A DNA stretch of 48,345 nt from Cylindrodendrum hubeiense (taxonomy: Eukaryota > Ascomycota > Sordariomycetes > Hypocreales > Nectriaceae), in assembly GCA_014621425.1 (NCBI GenBank), contig JAANBB010000316.1, forward strand, positions 1 through 48,345. Direction: 5' to 3'. The notes beneath the pieces are model-generated. The model made no database searches. It saw only the letters and a program-made list of their open reading frames with translations, and was not told where the DNA came from. Below are positions 1 through 11,788 of the stretch, one piece after another; position 1 is the stretch's first letter; every line of letters begins with the position of its first letter. The translations under genes were made by a program, and so were the position numbers.

Positions 1-637
1 ATTCCTGTGACGGCGTGGGTCTTGAGGTTGGGATTTAGGGTCGCACACGCAGGATGCAACACCATTTTGGTACAGGCTCGGACACGACGGAGCCACCGAG
101 GTCGAGGCAGAAGAGGACGAGGACTGGAATCCGCGCCGGCGTATTTTGGCCGAAAGTACCTCGTTCGGATCGGTATCTGGTTGACCACGGCTTCGGCTTT
201 GTTGTTGGCTGGTGACTGATGGCTGATGGCTGTTGGCTATTAACTGTTGGCTTTCTAGACAAGGGCCGGGCCGGGGAAGAGCATAAGATAGGCCGGGGGT
301 GCTTTGGCTTCCTCCTCCAACGGGCTGTATGGCCCTGATATCCGTATGTCTTGATGCTAAGAACGAAGCAAAGTAGAGTCCTGTTAGGATCGACGGCCAT
401 GGACCAACGATCAAAACCTAGCGAGTGGTGAGCGAAGTGCCAGACATGGCCATGGGTCCTGCCAGGCCGGCGCGGTGGCTCCCCCCATGTCCCCTGTCGC
501 CTGTCCCTTGTTCGCAATGACAATGACGAACATGGTGCCCCATCGCAAGCTCGGTAGCTAGCTGCTAGTCCGCCGCCGAGGCGATATGAACGGGCCATTT
601 TCAAGCCCACCCCCAGCTGCAGGCCAACTAGCCAACC

Positions 638-664
638 AGCCCGCCAGCCCGCCAGCCCGCCAAC
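638..664. repeat. Short CCGCCAGC tandem repeat
   Basis: An 8-base unit CCGCCAGC is repeated about three times, with a degenerate copy on each side. It is a simple repeat in non-coding DNA and no function is apparent. Confidence 0.6.
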
Positions 665-857
665 CCACTGGTCCCTGGGTGGTCTCTGCCGTCGGGGTCG
701 TCGGGGTCGGTTCTCTGCTCGCCTGGAGGGCACTTTGCAGCTTTTCTCGAGCGGACAAGGGTGGCCACGATGGTGGCAAGGGGACATGGTCGTGGTATGA
801 ATCAATGACTCGGCGTCGGTCTGGCTGGTGGGCGGGCTGAACTGCACTCCCGTTACC

Positions 858-972
858 ATGCCAAGCCATGCTCCAAGCCATGTTCCGTATGCCATGCCAT
901 GCTATGCCATGCCATGCTATGCTATGCAGTCGGGTGCGGTGCGGTGCGGTGCGATGCGATGCGGCGCGGTGC
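858..972. repeat. Pentamer array ATGCC/ATGCT passing into GTGCG/ATGCG
   Basis: Units of five bases (ATGCC, ATGCT, then GTGCG and ATGCG) follow one another for roughly 100 bases, with a break near 930. The first half is AT-balanced and the second is GC-rich. This is a degenerate microsatellite in non-coding DNA. It creates accidental open frames with periodic Met/Cys/Ala or Arg. Confidence 0.75.
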
Positions 973-2693
973 AGTGGGAAAATGAGACCGGATGCGCGAC
1001 CGCCTCCAGCAAGATGACATCGACTGTAACACTCCAGACGCACTCAATAGCCACAATCTCCACTGCAAGCCGGGGCTTTTTTTCCTGTCCAATTCAACCA
1101 GGACCGAAGGGGGGAAAAGGAGCCCGGAGCGCAGGCCAGGGATGGAACAGTGGTTGACTTGAAGTGGTCCTGGCGGGCAGGCTACGGCCGTGGAGTGGAG
1201 AGAAGAGCGGGCGCCCCTTTGGCTTGATGGCGCATGATAATAAAGAAGAACGAACCCCTCCACATCCGCCATCCACCATCCATCCACCCTGCTGCTGCTC
1301 GCCTCTGTGCCTCTATTGCACTGTACCTACCCACCTCCCTAGGTACTACGTACTTGGGTGTGTCCACTGTCGACGGTCGCCCACTCTCGTCCATCCACTC
1401 CCGACATCCACGCCCGACATTCACGCCATCGACTCTGTCAGACCTCTGGAGTCGTGTTTCGTCGTTGCTGGCTTGGTGGAAAACATCATTCACCTGCAAG
1501 TACGGATATCTGATCGATGGGATACCCTGCCCTCTCGCAGTATCACGTACCACACAGCACGTACTACCTACGTAGTAAGTACGCTCCGTGTCCTGCCCCG
1601 CCGGTCCGGTCTCTTCAACGCTGTCCACCATATCCCTACAACGTCTCTAACACACCCCTCACTCCTTTTGGCGACCGTTGTATTTCCTACGCACATCCAT
1701 CCCCATTCTGTCTCTGGCCCATATCCACCATCAACCCACTCCCTCACCCACGCGCCCACTCTCGCGCTCCCAGTGTTGGACCGGGCCCGACGGCCTCTCG
1801 TGCGGCCTCTCGTGCGGCGTGCCGTCGTGCCCCTGGACCCTGGGCGGTAGAGAAATATAGAGCCTCCTAATCCCAATCCTAATCCCCATATCCATCCGGC
1901 CCCATTCATACCCATACATACCCATCCCAACCCATCCCAAACCCAGACCATCCTCGTCTCGGCAGGCGGCTGATGACCGCGTCGTGCGTTGGCGCCGCCG
2001 TGTTAATTACCTACTGGCCCCCTCTCCTCCGCCTTCCGCCTTCCGCCCTCCCGTCGTCTCCCGTTCCTGGAACTCCTTCTGCCCCTTTGTTCCCAGTTCC
2101 ACACCTCCGCCGCTACGACGTCGCCGCAGCCGCCGTAACGTCAGGCACACCGCGCCCACTCGCACACGCACAAAACCATTTGGCCTCCTTTGTGCACCTC
2201 AGCGCCCCGGCCTGCCTCCTCACTCCCAGCTCACTTTACTGACTTGCGCCGCTCGTGCCTCAGACTGTCTTTGCTTCTTCCTTTGATACCACCAAGAGCC
2301 TAATTTGATCTCACCCGTTCCGCTATCCCTCTTCCCCCACCTCGAAGCGCAACCCATCCCACGCTTCCCACGTTTCCCACGACTTAGCCTCCTGCCCGCC
2401 TCCGCCTTCGCCTCTGCCTTTGCGCTGGCTTTGCTCTCGTCGATTTTCGCCGACGTTCTGTTTCCTGAACGCATCCCTTTGACAGCAGCTACTTCGTTGT
2501 TGGCGGCTCCCGGCTCCCACGAAGCCCGATTGAAACACTTCTCGATCCTGCGTCGTCGTGCCGTCCCGTCCCGTGCCGCTGGTTCGTCTCTCTGCACCAC
2601 CGCCACGACCTCTCCCGACGACCTCACCTTTAACCCCGCGTCGCCCGCGTTTTCTTCCACCACCACCGCTCGGTCTTCGGAAGCGCAATAACC

Positions 2694-3976
2694 ATGGCCG
2701 AAACCGAGAAACCCTCAGTATTAATCATTGGAGGGTTGGGCTATATTGGCCGCTTTCTCGCCCTCCACATCCACCAGAACGACCTCGCCTCCGAGGTGCG
2801 ACTCGTCGACAAGGTCCTGCCACAGCTCGCTTGGCTGGCCCCCGAGTTCACCGAGGCCTGTTCTCAGGACAAGTTTATGCAGGCTGATGCCAGCAGACCT
2901 GGTGAGTCCTGCAGCCCCTGCCCCCTTTTTTAGTCCGTCTTGTATGTTTATGCGGCAGAGGCTAACGTGACTGTCCCCGCCTCTAGAAGCATTAGCAAGG
3001 ATATTCGATCGTGCCGACGGAAAGGAATGGGATTATGTTTTCAACTGTGGCGGCGAGACGAGATACTCGCAAGAGGATGAAGTCTATAAGCTGCGGTCCT
3101 TGAACCTGTCCATTGCTGTGGGCACCGAAGCCGCGAAACGAAAGGTCAAGGCCTATGTCGAACTTAGCACAGGCATGGTGTACAAGTCGGACTCCTCGCC
3201 AAGCAAGGAAGGGGATAAGTTGAAGCCATGGAGCAGGATCGCCGTGTTCAAGCTGCAGGCTGAGGACGAACTGGCCAAGATTGAGGGGTAAGTCAAAGAC
3301 GACAGGATTTGTGGTTTTGGTTGTGGCTTTTGCTGACGCGATATTCCCCAGGCTTAACCTCGTCATTGTGCGACTGCCGCACGTCTACGGCCCGTACGCT
3401 TCTCAGTGGGTTGCGACGGCTTTGAGTATGGCGCGCACCTATCAGCACCTCGAGGAAGAGATGAAGTGGCTATGGACCAAGGATCTGCGAACCAACACGG
3501 CGCATATCGACGACGTTACACGCGCTCTGTGGGGTACCGCCGTCTGGTACGACGCTGGCAAGGCCGGATGGGACGATGGTAGCATGGGCAAGAACCCCAT
3601 TTTCAACGTGGTGGACAAGGGCGCGACCAGCCAGGGTACGACAGCCAAAATAATCGGCGAGATCTTCAAGATCGAGACGGGATTCCAGGGCCAGCTCATC
3701 AGCACTTTTGCTCGCTTGAACCTGGACAGCGTCGTTGATGATGTCAACGATGAGTTGCTGGGGCCGTGGGCGGACCTCCTCGCCGATGCGGGTATCACGC
3801 GGCCGGGTCCCTTGACGCCGTTTATGGAGAAGGAGCTTCTCAAGGACACGGATCTTAGCATGGATGGAAGCCGGCTGGAGAAGCTGCTAGGGTTCGAGTA
3901 CACAAAACCCGCTCTGAACAAGGAAATGATGGAGGACGTGATTGAGAGTTACAAGAGGATGAATTGGTGGCCTTGA
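2694..3976 (+). CDS. NAD-dependent epimerase/dehydratase-like protein (extended SDR)
   Basis: Three exons, 2694-2901, 2987-3287 and 3352-3976, join to 377 residues; both introns have GT-AG ends and phases that match. The N-terminus carries the Rossmann glycine motif GGLGYIG (about residues 13-19), and VRLVDK follows at the end of the second strand, typical of NAD-binding extended short-chain dehydrogenases. LSTGMVYKSD and VRLPHVYGPY match the usual strand and post-catalytic segments of sugar epimerase-like proteins. Where the YxxxK catalytic pair is expected, the sequence reads IAVFK, so Lys is kept but Tyr is not evident, and the reaction is uncertain. The substrate cannot be named. The start ATG is the first in frame after a pyrimidine-rich leader. 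The family is well supported, the function is not. Confidence 0.88.
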
Positions 3977-5877
3977 GCTGCTCGAAGAGGAATGAATTCG
4001 AGAAGAGACAACATGCATGTACGGATACAGGAGTAGCTTTTCTTTTGTGCATGGACTCGGCCGAGCGAAGAGTCGGTCTGAAGTTGGAGGAGACGATACC
4101 AGGGACGACGCACGACCATGGCATGAGAGACGGCCGCCGACACATGATATGGGCCGTGACTGGCCAAGCTTGGGGAAGCGACATGGCCGAGTGGCCGTGT
4201 CTGGGGAAGAGACTGGGGGTGGAGACGCAATACAGTGTATGACTAGATCATGAACGATTCTGGGGATGGATGAAGGGGGTTTGGTTGGGGCGGCTGAAGG
4301 GATTTTTGAGGGAGAGTTACAATTACAACCACCTACACTAATAATATCAATAAGGTACATCTTGACTCGTTTGCGTGGCCCGGGGATGAGGCCCGACTTG
4401 TTGTGGGCAAGGCTATTGAGGGAGGCGTTCTCCGGATCAGATGGTAACGCTGCACCATGGACAAGGGGGTGTATAAGCGATGGTGCAGAGGGCCGTTAGT
4501 AGATTGGCGATTCAGCCGAGGTGGTTGCCCGAGCAAGCGATCATGTGGAAGCAGACGACATGGATCGGGCCAGACGTTGGGACTGCGTATCGCGGGGCCC
4601 CAGGATGGAGTTTCGTGGGGTGCCTCTATTCCAGTCGTGCCAAGCCGTACAAGTGCTGCAGTTGCCCGTAAGTGTATCTGCCACTGACGCATTGGTGTCT
4701 CGCGTGGAAACGCCTGCTGCAAGGGGCAGCTCGTCCGGGGGCGGGCGGTGGTGGCAGTGTTTATATGGGGTCAGTTGGCTGCGTCTAGATGATGGTAGGC
4801 ATGCGAATGTGAGTGTAGATGTGGATGTGGATGTCATCTCAGCCGAGGACCAACGTCGATGATGCGTCTGGGGCCAGGCCTTTGTTTGGATCGTGATGTG
4901 CTGTGGTGTATTGTAAGCACACTGTCTCGGAGATAATGAGAGAATTAATGGAGCACTGCATCTGGTATTATCCCTAAACACGCACGGTATGTCGGTAGGC
5001 CTGCTGGTGGGAGAATGGTTTGCATTGGATCAGTCTCCCACATGCAAAGGGACTCCGATTACATCCACTTTGATAGATGGATAGCCTCGTCGTCTGATGA
5101 GCTCGCCTCTCTTTCGAGCCATCCACCTACCTAATTCGGCCATTGTCATTCGCCATTTTCTTGTTTCTTGGTAATACCGTTAGCAGCCAACCATGTGATG
5201 CCCGATTCATCCATCCCGCGTCGCCGTGGCCGTGGCCGGTGCCAAACCCTCCGCCTCTTGGCAGCGCCAGCCCCGCCGACCGGCGTCCATTTCCGCATTC
5301 GCGCGTCCTCCGCCGCATGGCTGATTCCCTTGGACAGATCGTTCTCGGCCAGCCCAAAAAGACACCGACGAGTCGCAGAGAAGCAATCCATCGCCAGGGG
5401 CGACATCACCCCCGCAATGGCCCATAGTGGGGACGCACGCACAGCAACCCCTGCTGGCTCGTGAATACTGGCCTGTGAATGTGACGATGGCTCTGCTGTT
5501 CGACCTCGGAGCTTTGGGTCTTGCCTTAGCTTGGCTGTCGCTTTTGCTTGTGATTGTCGAGGCCGTGGCACATGGGGAAGAGGGGAGTTGCTCATATATC
5601 TAGCTCGTGCAGCTTGTGACGGTTAGGACTTTTTTGCTGCCATCTGTTTTTCCGTGTCCATTTTCCAGTCCGTTGAGCTTGAAAGCAAGAATTGTGTGGG
5701 TTCGTTCCTGCAGCTTTGACATTTCAGTGAGGCGCATATCGCTGTTATCCACACGTCAACGCACGCCACGCCTCTCTCACCTTGCCTGACCTTGCCTGAC
5801 CTCAGCGCGACCTGACCTCACTCTGCTTCACCCCAATCCCTCACCAAACAAACGTCTCTCCTATTACAACTGCAAAA
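3977..5877. other. Intergenic region without a recognisable gene
   Basis: This stretch holds the 3' end of the epimerase-like gene and the promoter of the calycin-like gene. A GATGTG hexamer repeat lies near 4814-4832. A minus-strand frame of 149 codons at 5146-5595 is open, but its composition is Arg/Ala/Pro-rich and it resembles nothing I know. I therefore call no gene. Confidence 0.5.
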
Positions 5878-6606
5878 ATGGCGGCCCCTCCAGCAAAGAC
5901 GATCAATGATCTCAACGGGAATTGGATCATGGTGAGTAGCTCCATCCTGCCGTCCCCTCCATTTGTCGCATGCTCTCATCGTTGTCACTCATCCGGTGCA
6001 ACCGCAACCCCTCAACATATCTGCCCCTCCTCGAGCTCTTCATGCCGTTGCACGCATTCCCTGCACTATCCATCAAAACTGACCAAATATCAGAACAAGA
6101 GCCTCTCCGATAGCTCGGAGCCCGTCCTCGCCCTCCAGGGCATCGGTTGGATGACGCGCAAGGCCATCGGCCTCGCCACCATCTCCATCGCTGTAAACCA
6201 GTACCAGGCTCCCCCCAAGGCTCCCAACACATCTACCGATATTGTCACCCATATCGACATTGTCCAGTCCGCTTCGGGCCTCAGCAGCACCACCGAGAAC
6301 CGCTGCATCGACAACACATTCCGCGACAACTCGGACTGGCTCTTCGGCACCGTCAAGAGCCGATCTGCCTTTGTCAGTCTCGATGAGGTCGATGACGAGT
6401 TCCTCAAGAAGGGCTGGCTTATTGAGGGCGAGGGCAAACAATTTGTTAAGAGCTACGTCGAGAGCCAGGGCAATGGCTGGATTGCCACCCAGATTTGGGG
6501 CTTCGAGACCATTGATGGCGAGAGGCGGTACTGCCGCCATGTCATGGTGACCAAGGGCGACGAGCGGGTCCAAATCCGCCTTGTGTACGACTACGTCTTG
6601 GAGTGA
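5878..6606 (+). CDS. Small lipocalin/FABP-like (calycin-fold) protein
   Basis: Exons 5878-5931 and 6094-6606 join in phase to 188 residues, with donor GTGAGT and acceptor ATATCAG. Without the splice, the N-terminus reads through low-quality sequence. The start LNGNWIMNKSLSDS resembles the opening of fatty-acid-binding and lipocalin-like proteins, a G-x-W followed by a lysine and Ser-Asp stretch. Alternating beta-strand-like segments and a closing basic strand (VQIRLVYDYV) also fit a small beta-barrel. There is no signal peptide, so it is probably cytosolic. Related uncharacterised proteins are widespread in filamentous fungi. The ligand and role are unknown, and the fold assignment is inference from motifs. 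It converges with the CBS gene at 7086. Confidence 0.8.
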   Translation: MAAPPAKTINDLNGNWIMVSSSILPSPPFVACSHRCHSSGATATPQHICPSSSSSCRCTHSLHYPSKLTKYQNKSLSDSSEPVLALQGIGWMTRKAIGLATISIAVNQYQAPPKAPNTSTDIVTHIDIVQSASGLSSTTENRCIDNTFRDNSDWLFGTVKSRSAFVSLDEVDDEFLKKGWLIEGEGKQFVKSYVESQGNGWIATQIWGFETIDGERRYCRHVMVTKGDERVQIRLVYDYVLE

Positions 6607-7085
6607 CCTTGTTGCTAAAGCTAGATAAGGTGCCAGGAGAAGTCGGGTTTTAAGTCGCTTGGAGTTGAATGACTGAACTTCCTTTCGATAGAGGGGGCGG
6701 ATGGGGGGTTGCCCTAGAATTATGAATCCTCATGAGAATTGCTATGGATCATGGCTGTAGTTGACGAGAGATATTCAACCTTGTCCGTGAGGAACTTGAG
6801 CGAATGTGTGGTCTTGTGGAGTTCTGCTATTTTCAAACTGTCTGCTCCTAGTCATAAGCCCTGATTGTCCATAGGTCCTTGTCACATGGTCTAAGTGATG
6901 TTGATATCTATCCTAGCCATGTGATTCCGCATTCCATTGTCCTAATACTTAGTCTAGTCCATTCAACGCCCATGATGCTTTGCTTCGACGTGCTATTTCT
7001 TTTGGCGCAATCTCTTTTCCATATATCCATTTCCACGGGGGTATTCTATACGCTCTCCCCTTGCCCTCCATCACTATTCACCTGC
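6607..7085. other. Convergent intergenic region
   Basis: This is the 3' flanking DNA of two converging genes, the calycin-like gene and the CBS-pair gene. It is AT-richer than its surroundings and contains no coding signal that I recognise. Confidence 0.6.
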
Positions 7086-7723
7086 TCAAGCCGGCCTCCT
7101 CTTGGCAAACTCCTCCAAGTCCTGAATCGTGGCGACGCCGAGGACAAACCTCCTCTTCTCGTCTGTGACGACGGCAAACTCTTGCTTCCAGGGAGTGCCC
7201 TCGGGCTGTCCGCCGCGGAAGAAGTCCTCGAGGTCCTCGAGAGGCGTCTCCATGGTGATGACACGGTAGGTGCGGCCGCGGCGCTGAAAGCGGGTCATGG
7301 CGGCGCTGAGTTGGTCCTCGGGCTTGACCTTGCCGCTGTCGAGTAGCGATTGCAGGTGAGGGATGGAGAGGTAACCCAGCAGGGCGCGGGTGTTGACGTC
7401 GACAATGGTCAGGTGTGTGTAGTCGCGCTCGAAGGCGGAGAGGAGGGCGACGGAGATGGAGTCGGAGGGGTTGAGGGAGAGGGCGGCCGGAGGGTCGAGA
7501 TCTTGGATGGTGGCCTGGGAGGGCGGGATGTTAGCTTTGTGGTTTGGCACAGAGTGGAAGACAGCGTGGAAGCCAAGAGACGCGAGAGAAGAAATATGGG
7601 AGGAAGATGATGTTCTGCTTGTATAGGTTGGTGATCAAGACTTACCCCGCGGTATCGGGACGACCAGCTGGTGACGAGGGGCTGTGAGGCGGGGCCCGAA
7701 GCAGTGGCGGTAGCAGCAGCCAT
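7086..7723 (-). CDS. CBS-pair domain protein
   Basis: Two exons on the minus strand, 7723-7646 and 7514-7086, join in phase 0 to 168 residues. The donor is GTAAGT and the acceptor CCCAG. After a short Ala/Ser/Thr-rich head come two CBS-like units. The first, about residues 30-95, contains SDSISVALLSAF and HLTIVDVNTRALLGYLSI. The second, about 95-165, contains FRRGG and EFAVVTDEKRRFVLGVATI. The pattern of hydrophobic strands ending in D-x-x-x-x-x-L-G-x is typical of CBS domains, which bind adenosyl ligands such as AMP, ATP or S-adenosylmethionine. No enzyme domain is attached. The physiological role is unknown; small stand-alone CBS proteins usually act as regulatory subunits. Confidence 0.85.
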
Positions 7724-8693
7724 AGTCAAGTCGAGTGCTGTGCAACAGCGTATGTTCAATTGAAAATAGCGGGGGCGAGCTTCCGTAGACGCGGTAAGAA
7801 CCTTTTCTGGACGGGTGACGTGAGGGGATCGTGAGGTTTGTGAATGACTGGGTGGCGGTGGTGGTTCGAGCAAATGCACGTCAGGGATTTACGCACAGTG
7901 CAATTACGTGAGTGAGCGAGTGAGTGAGAGAATGGTGGGGCAGCCGCAGCCGCAGCGTTTGAGTGGGACTTGGGCCTTAGGACTTGGGCCTTGGGAACGC
8001 CACTGTGCTGCTTAGCGCCCGGTGGCTCCTCTGCCAGGAAAACCTCCAACGTCCATCGTAGACGAGTCACCGATCCACTCTGCGTGGTTTCACTTACACG
8101 GTGAAGTGCAAAAGCAGCAAACAGAGGCTATCTCCAATTGCACTCGTGCCGCGACCCATCATTGATCGTCCTGCTGGCTCCCATCAAATAGCAAGGGTGT
8201 GTGGCATGTGATGCACCAATACAAGTGTCATGTCCCTGCTTTGTAGCTCCAGCCAACCCAATCACCGCGGAACCCAATCGCTGTAGTAAGCGCGCGAGCG
8301 TGCCATCCATCGGGTCGGGTTCTTAAGTCCGGAGGGATGGTCCACGCCTCTGCCTGTGACAACATCATGACCTGAGCCATTTTTATACCCAGTCATTCAT
8401 CTCGGCCATCGATACTTGCTGTTGTCGCTATAACAAGGGGTACTCTCTACTTCCTGTTGAAGTGTTTGCTGGCTGTCCCGCGGTCGTCGACGTCATATCT
8501 ACCGGTACGTTTGAGGAGTCGCATCACCTCTTACCCATCTATCAAAATCAAATCAAGCTACATGGCGATGGCAACCAACCTTTCCTTCTCCGCATCCTAG
8601 CCTATCACCTCTTGATATCCACCATTGACTTACACGCTTCCGCACCACCCAGATCACTACCCGAGCCTCCCCGTCGCAATTGCTCCTCCTACC
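7724..8693. promoter_or_regulatory. Divergent promoter region between CBS gene and phosphate carrier
   Basis: The region separates two genes transcribed away from each other and must hold both promoters. It contains a GTGAGTGAGC-like repeat around 7910-7930 and a nearly perfect tandem of GGACTTGGGCCTT near 7966-7995. No further gene is supported. The pyrimidine-rich segment just before 8694 is a likely 5' leader of the carrier. Confidence 0.5.
7966..7995. repeat. Tandem copy of a GACTTGGGCCTT unit
   Basis: The unit GGGACTTGGGCCTTA is followed directly by GGACTTGGGCCTTGG. It is a two-copy repeat in the shared promoter region, with no known binding site that I can name. Confidence 0.6.
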
Positions 8694-9993
8694 ATGTCTC
8701 CCTTGCATCCCTCCCCGGAGATTCTCCAGGCATCAATCAATGGCCCGCTCACCAACAATGTCCGCACGCCCTACCAAGCCCGCATGGAGCTCTACAGCGC
8801 CTACTCCATGGTCGACGATGCCAAGGACAAGGCGAAGAAGCTGAGCGTCGAGGCCACTCGCGAATTCGAAAAGGCTAGCTCCAAGGCCCAGGCCAAGACT
8901 GGCAAGATTGAGCTCTTCTCGGCCCAATACTATGCCGCTTGCACGGTTGGCGGGTTACTTGCCTGTGTGAGTCCCCCGGACCCAAACCAGACTCGACGAC
9001 CATCGTGCCATATTGGAGCGCTTTCACAAAAGACATTGAGCTAATCTATGCGCACTAATCAGGGCCTCACCCACGCAGCTGTGACGCCGCTCGATCTCGT
9101 CAAGACCCGGCGTCAGGTCGACCCAAAGCTGTACAAGAGCAACATCCAGGGCTGGGGCACAATCTACCGCGCCGAGGGCTTCCGCGGCATCTTCACTGGC
9201 TGGAGCCCAACTCTGTTCGGCTACAGCGCCCAGGGAGCCTTCAAGTACGGTTGGTATGAATACTTCAAGAAGACGTACTCGGATATGGCGGGCCCGGAAG
9301 CCGCCTACAAGTACAAAACGGGCCTGTACTTGGCGGCATCCGCTTCCGCCGAGGTCTTGGCTGATATCGCCCTTTGCCCATTCGAGGCTGTCAAGGTCCG
9401 CATGCAGGGAAGCATCCCGAACCCGTATCGCGGTACGCTACACGGCATAAGTACCATCGTTGGCAAGGAGGGCGTGGCCGGCCTGTACAAGGGTCTGTAT
9501 CCGCTGTGGGGCCGCCAGATCCCGTACACGATGATGAAGTTCGCCTCGTTCGAGACTATTGTCGAGATGATCTATGACCGTCTGCCGGGCCAAAAAGACG
9601 ACTACAGCAAGGCTGCCCAGACAGGTGTCTCCTTTACCGGTGGATACTTAGCCGGTATCCTGTGTGCTATTGTGTCCCACCCGGCCGACGTTATGGTCAG
9701 CAAGCTCAACGCAACACGCGCGCCGGGCGAGGCCTTTGGCAGCGCGATGGGTCGAGTATACAAGGATATTGGCTTTTCAGGTCTCTGGAATGGACTCCCG
9801 GTGCGAATCGTCATGATTGGTACCCTGACTGGCCTTCAATGGATGATCTATGTAAGTGACTCTTCGAGCCCTGCACTAATCACGATGTCAGGCAATTTAT
9901 CGCGGTGCTAACGTAACCGGACAGGATTACTTCAAGATATTTATGGGTTTCCCCACCACAGGTGGTGCTCCACCGCCGGCGGAGAAGAAGTGA
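8694..9993 (+). CDS. Mitochondrial phosphate carrier (Mir1/Pic2 type)
   Basis: Exons 8694-8966, 9063-9851 and 9925-9993 join to 376 residues. The protein imports phosphate, with protons, into the mitochondrial matrix for ATP synthesis and sits in the inner membrane. Three carrier repeats are visible, each with a signature: PLDLVKTR (about residue 98), PFEAVKVR (about 196) and HPADVMVSK (about 292). The third, with Met-Val in place of a charged pair, is typical of phosphate carriers. The roughly 75-residue N-terminal extension is rich in Lys, Ala and Ser. ATG 8694 is the first in-frame ATG. The C-terminus PPPAEKK lies in a short last exon. Family assignment is strong; Mir1 versus Pic2 orthology is not resolved. 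Confidence 0.94.
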
Positions 9994-11087
9994 GGCAGAG
10001 CCTTGAGACTAGAGTCGTCGGGCCCTGTGTAACTAGGGATGGCATCTGAGTTCTTCGCCAACGTCATATGCGTCTTATGTGCTTAACAGCAAGATGGCCA
10101 TTAGGGTAAGAATAGGTATTACAGACAAATAAAGGTTCCTACTATATCTCTCCCTAAGGATGATTGTAAAATTTGTGGAGAGTTAATCGTAATGACTGGC
10201 TGGGTCTCGTTCAAGGCTGACTGACTACTGAGTTTATTACAATTACTGTCTGATGGTTCCTATTTGCATATTATTTGTGCAATCGAATTTATCTGGATAA
10301 TACGAAGTATAGAGTTGGGTCCTCTGTCCATCTTTGGCCATTTGTCACACTTTCTCAAATCGACTTTAGTGTTAGCACGTCTACCATGACCCATTGTTTT
10401 TCGCCTTAAACTCCGGAACAGCAGAAAAAGAGACAAGGACTCTGAAGAGTGGATATGGAATCTCTGTTTAGTACATCATTAAGGCGGCAGGCTCGGGAGA
10501 TCCCGCAAGGCATATCCATGCTTGCAGCAACGGCTGCCCCATCACGATTCAGCCATGCAGCCGGAGCATGTTTCACCATTTCCGAGCACATGCAGGGACT
10601 CTGCCAGGCTCGTGATGTTTCGACCGATGCTAATCCAATATCGAAATCAATGAGAGCCACAAGCGAGTCTTCTCCAGAGATGGAAGACGGCCCGAGTGGG
10701 TACACAATGGAGTCTGCAAATGGGTGCTGCGGACCTCCCCAGGCGCCAAACTGGGTCAGTGCAATTAGCAAGACCAACCCCTGCCGCCGCAATCGATCCG
10801 ACGCACCGATGCCCTCCCAATCAAGTCTAAAGCCCAGCAGGCGGCTGTCATATAAAACGGCCCCGCGGGAAGTCCCAATCCGTCATAAATCCCGTTGCCG
10901 CCACCTGCTTGCGAAGCCCGCCTCTACTTAACCAATGGGCAGAGTGAGTGGGGAACTTGCGTCCCCAGGTAAGAAGGCGAGAAGGACATATATACGTAGG
11001 TCATTAAAGGCAAGTGTGACAATGATCAGAGCATGGAGAGAAGTCTAGGAGATGAACGCTTTTATGCAAGAAGATTTTTACTCCCAA
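9994..11087. other. AT-richer intergenic DNA with one orphan open frame
   Basis: The 3' flank of the phosphate carrier is followed by DNA visibly richer in A and T than the rest of the window. A minus-strand frame is open from 10882 to 10406 but has no ATG near its upstream end. Its translation (for example RLLGFRLDWEGIGASDRL) looks protein-like, but I cannot assign it to a family. It may be a gene remnant. Confidence 0.35.
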
Positions 11088-11788
11088 AAAGCCGACGCGA
11101 CCGGTATCGATGGAGTTAATTTCGTGATTGAAACATCCAGCTTCCTCCGCGAGTTCAGCCACGGCAAGAACATGGAGTACATCAAGCAGACCGTATTGGA
11201 GGTCATTACATATGTAAAGAGGTTTGCTATTTTCTCTCCCGAGATGGCGTCCGAAGCTAAATTCTGCGTCCCATATCGACACATCGGTTCTTGGTATCGG
11301 TAAGTAACTTCTACCTAATCGTTGCAATGAACACTGATGTATTATATCGGGCGAGCGTAATGGCATCATACCCCTGGGTACATCATGACACGCATGGTGG
11401 TAACATCACCCGAATATGTCAAGTCCAAGTATAATCTCAAGGAACTGAAGACTCTGGGGACCTTGGTTGCTGATGCAGTCCAAATTGTAAGTCCTATGTC
11501 TCTCTTGCGTGTAGGATCCAAGCTAATTACTGATTAGAACATCCCCTTTAACAACCCCGTGACAGGATTCTGTGCCTTTACACACAAGGCCGGTCGGTAT
11601 CCGTGTCAAGTCTATCCTGAACAACCCCTCCACTTATGATATCATTGATCCGGCCCTATTTAGTCTCAGCAGGTGAGAGAGACTTTGTATTCAATCCATG
11701 CTAGAATTTCGGTCAGTTCTAACGTTTCTATTACAAGATACGTCTCAATGATCTGTTGGATTTACCGACTGCGCCATTTGCATAAAAG
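11088..11788 (+). pseudogene. Broken internal fragment of homocitrate synthase (LYS20/21 type)
   Basis: Homocitrate synthase condenses acetyl-CoA and 2-oxoglutarate in the first step of fungal lysine synthesis. Segments in family order are visible. TGIDGVNFVIETSSFLREF and SHGKNMEYIKQT lie at 11100-11195. DTSVLGIG then ERNGI lie at 11276-11362. SPEYVKSKYNL and LVADAVQI lie at 11407-11487. [19 protein letters not shown] starts at 11539, and [20 protein letters not shown] lies near 11615-11670. About 85 codons between FSPE and the DTSVLG segment are missing. A duplicated CGGT near 11593 shifts the frame, as do other small indels. Family Gly becomes Glu (GTSS to ETSS) and Ala becomes Val, both C/G to T/A changes. 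Two intron sites (GTAAGT at 11488, GTGAGA at 11672) are still recognisable. The catalytic N-terminal third is absent, so the fragment cannot encode an enzyme. Confidence 0.85.

Larger units (their letters stand above)
1..2693. other. Gene-free upstream region, C/T-rich with simple repeats
   Basis: I see no convincing coding region here. Long open frames exist on both strands, but their translations are rich in Pro, Arg, Ser and His and look like by-products of GC-rich sequence. From about 1260 to 2690 the plus strand is strongly pyrimidine-rich, as is common in promoters and 5' leaders of filamentous fungi, and it probably serves the epimerase-like gene starting at 2694. Short repeats at 638-664 and 858-972 are listed separately. 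Confidence 0.6.
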